Part shown: positions 53,115-58,929 of the stretch, in pieces
Position numbering within the stretch: the stretch's first letter is position 1
Layout of the letters: the number at the start of each line of letters is the position of its first letter
Source of the DNA: JAVBMV01 sp031552145
Lineage (GTDB): Bacteria; Myxococcota; Myxococcia; Myxococcales; UBA5297
Reading direction: 5' to 3'
Length of the DNA: 64,000 bases
NCBI GenBank assembly: GCA_031552145.1
Contig: JAVBMV010000007.1
Coordinates: 1-64,000, forward strand
The notes under the pieces: generated by a model
The model's input: only the letters and a program-made list of their open reading frames with translations
Databases searched by the model: none
What the model was told of the DNA's origin: nothing
Program-made: the position numbers and the translations under genes

Positions 53115-53306
53115 CGCGCCCGAGAGGCTTGGGAAGGAGTGGCAGGGGATGGCACGGTTTCGCAAGCAGCGGATATTGCTGGGGATGCGAAGCAGGAGAA
53201 GGCAACAGGAAGAGGCCGTGCCACGCGGTCCGAGGCAGGATTTGGTCCAACTGTGGTCCAAGGGTCGCGGGCGATCCGAGGGCTGAAGACGCTGCCGGAG
53301 CTGCTC

Positions 53307-53477
53307 TTGTCGGTGGGCGAGGTGGCCGAGTCGTTGGGACTGTGTCGGGCGACGGTGTACCGGCTTTGCGAGGACGGGGAGCTGAGGCACTCGCGAGTTG
53401 GAAATTCGATCCGGATCGCAGCGGCGGACGTGAGGACTCTCCTTGAGGAGAGCGGAAAGGGAGGTGGGCGAAAGTGA
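53307..53477 (+). CDS. excisionase/AlpA-like helix-turn-helix protein
   Basis: The domain SVGEVAESLGLCRATVYRLC, followed by GELRHSRVGNSIRIAAADVR, is the MerR-like winged helix of the excisionase (HTH_17) family. The start is uncertain. TTG 53307 has GGAG six bases upstream and gives 56 residues; the frame itself is open back to 53088, through the tRNA-like copy, which is unlikely to be coding. Such proteins direct excision or activate integrases of genomic islands. Its place just inside the attachment-like repeat fits that role. Confidence 0.65.
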   Translation: MSVGEVAESLGLCRATVYRLCEDGELRHSRVGNSIRIAAADVRTLLEESGKGGGRK

Positions 53478-53507
53478 TGGGCTTGGGGTTGCGGGGATGG
53501 TAGAATC

Positions 53508-53708
53508 CGTCCCTGACGACGTTCTCGGAGGCATCTTGCTTTCGTTGGTACCACTACTCATGTCAACCCTGACCACTTGGCGCGCAGTGGCCAGTGAGCC
53601 GTCGACCACGCACTCGGCAGAGAGAGGCCGACTCGACCTCCTAGGCAACTCCCGGATTCTCCTGGGGTGCGGAGCCGGAGCCCTAACGTCGAGGGGCTCG
53701 ACTTTTTT
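53508..53708 (+). ncRNA. candidate AvcI-like small RNA
   Basis: The 314-bp gap before the deaminase gene contains no good protein frame. It has TAGAAT at 53501, a possible -10 element without a clear -35, and a strong terminator at 53688-53708. In known AvcID systems the deaminase is held inactive by a small RNA (AvcI) encoded just upstream. The extent given here is a guess from the -10-like site to the terminator. Confidence 0.35.
53688..53708 (+). terminator. intrinsic terminator before deaminase gene
   Basis: GTCGAG-GGG-CTCGAC forms a perfect six-pair stem followed by six T residues. It lies 84 bp ahead of the deaminase start, so a short transcript ends there and the deaminase needs read-through or its own promoter. 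Confidence 0.8.
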
Positions 53709-53791
53709 CTCAAGTAATCTCACTGCTGGAGAAATTTTTGGCGACCGACATTTCGCCAAGGCATTGACTACACCGGAAAGGTATTCCCCCT

Positions 53792-55363
53792 ATGTCTGCT
53801 CTGCCTGCTAGTACTATCCAGTCTTCCCGGGATTCGAGAACGACAGTAAACGAATTTCGTTCAAATCTGTTAGTGATTGGGATGGTGGGTCCAATTGGAG
53901 CAGGCGTGACAACGACCGCGCAGGCCCTAAAGACGAGGCTGAGCAATCCGGAAATTGCCCCCGACTTTAAATTTGATGTTCAAGTCATCAAGGCGAGCGA
54001 TTGTATAAGGGAGTGGGCGGGCGATATTGGCGATGACAATATGGGATCGGTGGAGCGTCGGATGCGGTTTCAGGCGCTCGGGAATAAGATGCGTTCTAAG
54101 GACCCTGCTGCCTTGGCCGCTCGTTTGTTTCTGAGAATTCATGAGCCAATAGAGACGGCGCCAAGACGAGCGTACATTCTGGATTCTCTGAAGAACCCAA
54201 TAGAGATAAATTTCCTTAGAACAATATTTGGCAGTTCCTTTTTTGTTGTCGGCGTCATGTGTGCCTCCGAGCGCATTGTAGAGCGATTGAGCGCAAAGTT
54301 TGGCGAAGAGGAAAGAAAGCGAAAGGGCGGAAAGATCGTAAGTCGAGCGTCGATAGAAGAGCTGTGTGAGCGGGACGTAAAACCACAAGATCCTAAGGCC
54401 AAGCATTCGCAGAGGATGGCAGATGCGTTGGAGTTATCCGACTATTTTATTGACAACTCCGTTGAGCATCAACCGAGAAACAGTCTGGGGCTCATAGCAG
54501 GTGCCGAGCTTGATCGGTTCTGCTCAATAATCAGAAACGAAGACATTAGACGCCCAACGGAATCAGAAAGCGCGATGCATGCAGCATATTCCGCGAAACA
54601 CCGTAGCTCCTGTCTGTCAAGACAGGTTGGAGCCGCGCTCATAAACTCAGATGGCGATATTGTTGCCACAGGGACGAACGAGGCCCCCTGTTCGACGGGC
54701 GGCGTGTATCGAGAGGGGCGAAATTGTTGCGTCAAAAACAAGTTTGGGAGGTGCTTCGAGCGAGGTGAGGGGCAATGTCAAAGCGAAAAAATGCGAGGTG
54801 AGATTATAAATGAAGCAATAGCAGGGCTCGAGCTACCAGAAGGCAGCTCGGTGGACGCCATTAAAACGGTGTTGAATGACAGTGGAATCAAAGCTCTTAC
54901 GGAGTTTGGCAGGGCTGTTCATGCCGAAATGGATGCGGTGCTTTGCGCTGCTAGGCTAGGGGTTAAGACCGGCGGAACTCGCATGTATGTCACCACATTC
55001 CCATGCCATACCTGTGCTCGCCATATCGTTGCAGCTGGTGTTTGGGAGGTTCAGTACATTGAGCCGTATTCGAAAAGCAAAGCATTGGAGCTTCACAGTG
55101 ATGCAATTGTGTGTGGGTTAGATCGCCCAGCAGATCGAAAACAGGTGCTGTTTAGGCCATTTTCCGGTGTTGCTCCTAGGTTTTACGAGCGCGCTTTCGC
55201 GTTGCAGGCTGGCATTAAAGACGAGTCCGGATATTACAAAATCCAAGAACCCGAATGGGGAGAGAAGTGGAACTCTTTGCTCAATGTTGACCTTCCAACA
55301 TTGCGCGATGAAATCGGAAGGTCTCTAAGGGGTTGCCAGGAAGAAGAGTCGAGGGAGTCATGA
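53792..55363 (+). CDS. avcD: anti-phage dCTP deaminase, AvcD-type
   Basis: The protein has 523 residues in two domains. The N-terminal P-loop kinase-like domain has GMVGPIGAGVTTTAQAL (about 30-46), where Val replaces the usual Walker A Lys. The C-terminal cytidine/dCMP-deaminase domain has HAEMDAVLCAARLG (His377, Glu379) and TTFPCHTCARHI (Cys405, Cys408) as zinc and catalytic residues. Before it lies a Cys-rich insert (CSTGG, NCC, RCFERGEGQC). This pairing is that of AvcD enzymes, which deplete dCTP/dCMP during phage infection and are controlled by a small RNA. A candidate RNA with terminator lies upstream, and an unknown gene is coupled downstream by ATGA. Confidence 0.88.
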   Translation: MSALPASTIQSSRDSRTTVNEFRSNLLVIGMVGPIGAGVTTTAQALKTRLSNPEIAPDFKFDVQVIKASDCIREWAGDIGDDNMGSVERRMRFQALGNKMRSKDPAALAARLFLRIHEPIETAPRRAYILDSLKNPIEINFLRTIFGSSFFVVGVMCASERIVERLSAKFGEEERKRKGGKIVSRASIEELCERDVKPQDPKAKHSQRMADALELSDYFIDNSVEHQPRNSLGLIAGAELDRFCSIIRNEDIRRPTESESAMHAAYSAKHRSSCLSRQVGAALINSDGDIVATGTNEAPCSTGGVYREGRNCCVKNKFGRCFERGEGQCQSEKMRGEIINEAIAGLELPEGSSVDAIKTVLNDSGIKALTEFGRAVHAEMDAVLCAARLGVKTGGTRMYVTTFPCHTCARHIVAAGVWEVQYIEPYSKSKALELHSDAIVCGLDRPADRKQVLFRPFSGVAPRFYERAFALQAGIKDESGYYKIQEPEWGEKWNSLLNVDLPTLRDEIGRSLRGCQEEESRES

Positions 55364-56280
55364 GCCGGTCTCGAACAATATTTGAACTGATTAATGGAGA
55401 AGGCGGGGTGAATCGTGAAGGCAAGAATACGATTCATTGCAAGCCTAGCCTTTTGGAGGAACGCGACGGCCTGGAAGTATCAGGGTCTTGTGTAGATGAC
55501 TCGTCCTTCACGCTCCCCACTCCTGAGTCTGAGTCGCTGAGGAACAGTTCCCGTTCGCCATTTCCGAGGACCTCCGAAGTCACATTGTCAGAGAAGGCCG
55601 CATGGTGCTCAGGGGGGGGGCTAAAAGCGCCGGAAGAATGCCCCTGGTCCAATGACCTCGTGACAATAGCCTCGGTGTCCGTGGACGGCAATAGCCTACC
55701 TCCGCGATTTGGCAAAGACCTAAGTTTGGATCGCGCTTTGCCGCCAGGTGTTACAATGCTTCCTGTGCCTGCTCTAGCTCAACCAAAAGTTGCTCCTGAA
55801 TTGAGGCAGGGGCATTTATTTCCTGAGTATTTTATAAACCGGGCGTGGGTTGTGTTTGCTCCCAGTATGCGTGGGCATGACATTTTTAGCCTGTTCGAGC
55901 GTGACGAGACTGCTCATGTGTTTGACGTTAGGGTGCTTCGACGATTTGATTTTGCTCCTTGGCGGAGGGAAAACTGGGAGAAGATTTCCGAGGATTTCAA
56001 AATTAAATACTACGGCGTTGTGGGCAGAGAAAAGGCCCGCGATTGGAACGACCGATGGCTCCTGTCTCAAGAAGCAAGGGGGCTCTTGTCGAAATTGTTG
56101 AGCGATGTGAAGACAGCGCGATCTGTTGTGTTTTTGGTGGACGACCGCTATGACTTCAGGATTGCGAGGCTTCTTCTTCCCGGCGCGCTGCCTCCGCCCC
56201 CTCCTTTGTGCAGATGGGAGGTCCTGTCAGTTGAATCGCCCGAGGATTTGGAGCGCACCATGTCCTTGTATTTGCGATGA
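55360..56280 (+). CDS. unknown protein coupled to AvcD-type deaminase
   Basis: The protein has 306 residues from ATG 55360, overlapping the deaminase stop as ATGA, with GAGGGAG in front. The N-terminal half (about 1-150) is Ser/Pro/Glu-rich and looks disordered. The C-terminal half appears folded: FPEYFINRAWVVFAPSMRGH, then VRVLRRFDFAPWRRENWEK and SVVFLVDDRYDFRIARLLLP. I do not recognise a family. No signal, membrane segment or catalytic motif is evident. The strict coupling suggests it acts with the deaminase, perhaps as a regulator, sensor or additional effector (inference). AvcD is usually described without such a partner. Confidence 0.75.
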   Translation: MSRSRTIFELINGEGGVNREGKNTIHCKPSLLEERDGLEVSGSCVDDSSFTLPTPESESLRNSSRSPFPRTSEVTLSEKAAWCSGGGLKAPEECPWSNDLVTIASVSVDGNSLPPRFGKDLSLDRALPPGVTMLPVPALAQPKVAPELRQGHLFPEYFINRAWVVFAPSMRGHDIFSLFERDETAHVFDVRVLRRFDFAPWRRENWEKISEDFKIKYYGVVGREKARDWNDRWLLSQEARGLLSKLLSDVKTARSVVFLVDDRYDFRIARLLLPGALPPPPPLCRWEVLSVESPEDLERTMSLYLR

Positions 56281-56509
56281 AAGCACGATGCTTCTCCGCG
56301 TTGCTTTGCTATGTTGAATGGTTGAATCAAGTGGCGAGGTTTCGACGGAGAGCGCTGGCCGTTCTGGCCCGGTTGTCCTCGTCGCGGGAGTGGCGATCTC
56401 GGGGGATCACTAACCCGGGCCAAAGGACCTTGATGAGGTCCGATGGATGCGACGTTGACCGTAAATAACCACGGCCGATGGATCGAGACTCCTGTCAAAA
56501 TGGTATTAG

Positions 56510-57169
56510 TCACGCAAATGTGTCGCATGTGGGGCAGTAGAAGTTCCCTCGATGTTTTGTCTTTAGCGGTGTTTTGCTCATTGGGCCACAGCAGTTGCTG
56601 CATCGGGGAGGCGGCAAATATCTGGACGTAAGGTTTCCGTCGTACGGCTTTGTATTTTCGCCTGCTTGTTTTGATGGGGCGGGCCCCTTCAGTAACGACG
56701 GAAGGATTTCGAGAAATTCATCACGTCGTTCGCTCCAACGCGCAGTGGGAAGCGGCTTCGGAACCGGCAGGCGCTCAGTGATAGCGTAGTGGAGGTCATC
56801 AAGACCACTGTTCGTCTCGATCTTTAATGCTTGCATGCCTGCGAGCACCGCTTTCATATTCGAATAACTTACTGGAGGAACGATTACGGGGATGAAATCT
56901 TTCGATGCAAACCAGGCGCCCCCAAGCTCGCACATGCAGAATGGGCTTTGGTAAAAGTCGTCAGACACGAGTGCGAGGACGAGCGTGGAGTCCCCCAGAG
57001 TCTCCTTGATGTACGACTTGAAGTCCTTGCCCGGCGGGATCCCCTGTCCTTTCGTAGACGAGCAAAATATTTCGCTCGGGGGGACGCCAATTCCGCCTTC
57101 CAGCAACTTGGTGAATTCGGTCACGAGACGTTTGTCTTCCGACGCGTGACTGATGAAGAGCTTCGCCAT
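56510..57169 (-). CDS. TIR-domain protein with C-terminal zinc ribbon
   Basis: The protein has 219 residues from ATG 57169, preceded by AGGAGG. The TIR domain covers about 1-140: KLFISHASEDKRLVTEFTKLL at the start and SPFCMCELGGAW with candidate catalytic Glu81. Bacterial TIR domains cleave NAD or make cyclic signals during phage defence. After a Pro/Lys linker the last 35 residues form a zinc ribbon (RCSNCCGPM...FYCPTC). That fusion may recognise a nucleic acid or protein trigger (inference). The gene is convergent with the deaminase operon, with a 230-bp gap (56281-56509) in which I see no gene. Confidence 0.85.
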   Translation of the reverse strand: MAKLFISHASEDKRLVTEFTKLLEGGIGVPPSEIFCSSTKGQGIPPGKDFKSYIKETLGDSTLVLALVSDDFYQSPFCMCELGGAWFASKDFIPVIVPPVSYSNMKAVLAGMQALKIETNSGLDDLHYAITERLPVPKPLPTARWSERRDEFLEILPSLLKGPAPSKQAGENTKPYDGNLTSRYLPPPRCSNCCGPMSKTPLKTKHRGNFYCPTCDTFA

Positions 57170-57255
57170 GTGGTCCTCCTGCAATGAACGTTGGTCGCTC
57201 GATCATATCAGAACTAGGCAGCGCTTCGGGTCGGAATCGCACAGGGTACGCTCCT

Positions 57256-57320
57256 TGACCTGCCCCCAGGAAGAAGGTCCGTTGAAAATGTGAGAGACTG
57301 GGCTCCTAGAGGAGCCTGAG
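57256..57320 (+). mobile_element. IS3-like left end with transposase start, copy 2
   Basis: The sequence TGACCTGCCCCC (57256-57267) begins a stretch almost identical to 2921-2983. An ATG (57321) with only four codons of a would-be transposase follows before another TGACCTGCCCCC at 57334. The rest of the element is gone. The two ends in the same orientation suggest nested or sequential insertions followed by deletion. Confidence 0.6.
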
Positions 57321-57341
57321 ATGAAGAAGAGTCTGACCTGC

Positions 57342-57435
57342 CCCCGCACCCTGCACAGAGGTCCACCTTCGAGCCGCACGGCAGGCGCTGCTGCGCCGCG
57401 CGCTACGAGGCAATTTGCGCGCCGAGGAGCGGCGC
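57342..57435. repeat. 94-bp inverted repeat, right copy
   Basis: This is the reverse-complement partner of 52564-52657 (88 of 94 identical). It directly follows the second TGACCTGCCCCC, so here the repeat abuts an IS end. The left copy is attached to an IS66 tail. Confidence 0.8.
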
Positions 57436-57526
57436 AGCGCCGCCCTGGTGTGACGTAGCCGTGCCCGAGAAGAATGGTGCTCGATGACCGTCTCGACTGC
57501 GGCCTCTGAGTGCCGGGGCTAGCTCG

Positions 57527-58567
57527 TTACGGCTCCTCCTCCCTCTTCTTGGGGCGCTTCGACTCGATGCGCTTCACCTCAGCCTCGAAGTCGCTCTCGA
57601 ACTCACGGTCCTGGCGCACGCGAAACTTGTCGTACTGCTCCTCGGCGAGGCGCTTGGCCACCTCCGCGGAGACCTTGCCGGCGTTCACGAGCACCTCGTA
57701 CTCGTTGAACTGCAGGAACGCGTCCAGCTTCGCGACCCAGTTCGCCATCTTCATCGGGATCTGCCGCGCGGCCTGGTTCTCGGCGTAGTCGAGGTACATC
57801 GACACGATGCGCTCGAGCCCCTTGATCTCGCGCTCGATCAGGTAGTTCTTGGCGACGCTGACGTCGCTCTTGAGGATCTTCCCCTTGGGTGCGTTCTTCC
57901 ACGTTGTGAGCCCCATCGAGGGCTTCTCGGCGTCAGCGCGCTCGGCGATCAGCTCCGCGGCGGTCTTGCCCGTGACCGCCCAGTGCAGCTTGTTCTGCAC
58001 CGTCTTGAAGAACGTCTGCGTCGTCTCGGCCTGCTTGTCGTAGTCGACGCTGCACTGCTCGTAGATGTCGGTGATCTTCAGGTAGAACCGCCGCTCGCTG
58101 GCGCGGATCTCCCGGATCCGCTCGAGCAACTCGTCAAAGTAGTCCCTGCCGAAGCGCTTGTTCAGCTTGAGCCGCTCGTCGTCGAGGACGTAGCCCTTGA
58201 CGATGAACTCGCGCAGTGTCTGGGTCGCCCATATGCGGAACTGGGTGGCCTGCGTGCTGTTGACGCGGTAGCCAACCGAGATGATCGCGTCGAGATTGTA
58301 GAACTCGATCTCGCGCCTAACATCGCGATTTCCCTCGCGTTGAACCCTCCAAATTCTTTGGAGAGTTGCCTCCGGGTTCAGCTCCCCCGAGGCGTAGACC
58401 TCCTTCAGATGGTAGCTGACGGTGCGGATGTCGACGCCGAACAGCTCGGCCATGCGCCGCTGGTCGAGCCAGAAGGTCTCGGACTCGTAGAGCACCTCGA
58501 CGCGCACGGCGTCATCGGCGGTGCGGTAGAGGATCAGCTCGCCTTCCTGCGAGGTCTGGTCGGTCAT
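57527..58567 (-). CDS. RhuM-family protein
   Basis: The protein has 346 residues from ATG 58567 (GGAG upstream). The open frame continues upstream through the tRNA, but that part is not coding. The family pattern is clear: LYESETFWLDQRRMAELFGVDIRTVSYHLKEVYASGEL and then REIEFYNLDAIISVGYRVNS and RIWATQTLREFIVKGYVLDDERL. RhuM was named from a Salmonella pathogenicity island; close relatives ride on genomic islands, often beside restriction or defence genes, and their activity is unknown. The second half is helical with a charged C-terminus. It is the island gene nearest the tRNA. Confidence 0.88.
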   Translation of the reverse strand: MTDQTSQEGELILYRTADDAVRVEVLYESETFWLDQRRMAELFGVDIRTVSYHLKEVYASGELNPEATLQRIWRVQREGNRDVRREIEFYNLDAIISVGYRVNSTQATQFRIWATQTLREFIVKGYVLDDERLKLNKRFGRDYFDELLERIREIRASERRFYLKITDIYEQCSVDYDKQAETTQTFFKTVQNKLHWAVTGKTAAELIAERADAEKPSMGLTTWKNAPKGKILKSDVSVAKNYLIEREIKGLERIVSMYLDYAENQAARQIPMKMANWVAKLDAFLQFNEYEVLVNAGKVSAEVAKRLAEEQYDKFRVRQDREFESDFEAEVKRIESKRPKKREEEP

Positions 58568-58634
58568 ATCGTGCTCCGTGCGAGGCGCTGGTCCAGCCAC
58601 CAGACGGCCACGGGATCGAAGGCGGTGGACCGGA

Positions 58635-58676
58635 CATAAAGAAAGCCCCCGAAATCCTGAATGATTTCGAGGGCTT
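58635..58676 (-). terminator. intrinsic terminator of tRNA-Pro
   Basis: On the minus strand GAAGCCCTCGAAATC pairs with GATTTCGGGGGCTTT (one G-U or mismatch) and is followed by TTTCTTTATG. It lies just after the tRNA 3' end. Confidence 0.8.
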
Positions 58677-58683
58677 CCCTCAG

Positions 58684-58757
58684 TCGGGGAGACAGGATTT
58701 GAACCTGCGACCCCTTGGACCCGAACCAAGTGCTCTACCAGGCTGAGCCACTCCCCG
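58684..58757 (-). tRNA. tRNA-Pro, anticodon CGG
   Basis: Seventy-four nucleotides fold as a full cloverleaf. The acceptor is CGGGGAG/CTCCCCG with discriminator A, the D stem is GCTC/GAGC, and the anticodon stem is CTTGG/CCAAG around the loop TTCGGGT. The T arm is GCAGG-TTCAAAT-CCTGT. The anticodon CGG reads proline codon CCG. The 3' CCA is not encoded. Its 3' half is repeated at 53070-53114, marking it as the insertion site of the island. Confidence 0.95.
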
Positions 58758-58929
58758 ATTGCTGCTTTTCCACTCGCTGGCTAGGCACTCCAACGGCAAG
58801 TCCCTTCACGAGCGAGGGCGATGGTCTACAGCGCAGGCCCAAGGGTGTCAACTCGGGTCGCTCGCTCGCCCCGCGACCCTCCCTTTTCTTGCGGTGGCCG
58901 CCGCGCCGCCGTTAGGGTCGCCTCTGCCC

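Larger units (their letters stand above)
53070..58681. mobile_element. candidate 5.6-kb genomic island at tRNA-Pro
   Basis: The segment lies between the 3' end of the intact tRNA-Pro gene (58684) and a 45-bp direct copy of that end at 53070-53114. This is the footprint left when a tyrosine-recombinase element inserts at a tRNA 3' end. It contains an excisionase-like gene, AvcD-type deaminase, an unknown partner, a TIR protein, IS remnants and a RhuM gene. Base composition from 53.5 to 57.2 kb looks clearly lower in GC than the flanks. No integrase gene is visible, so it is probably immobile or moved in trans. Confidence 0.7.

Noticed and set aside
56437..56631. Short plus-strand ORFs overlapping the TIR gene end
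   Set aside because: No ribosome-binding site or motif, and they overlap the TIR zinc-ribbon coding sequence.
57527..58729. RhuM gene extended upstream to 58729
   Set aside because: The extension reads through the tRNA-Pro gene; ATG 58567 has a proper ribosome-binding site and begins the conserved domain.
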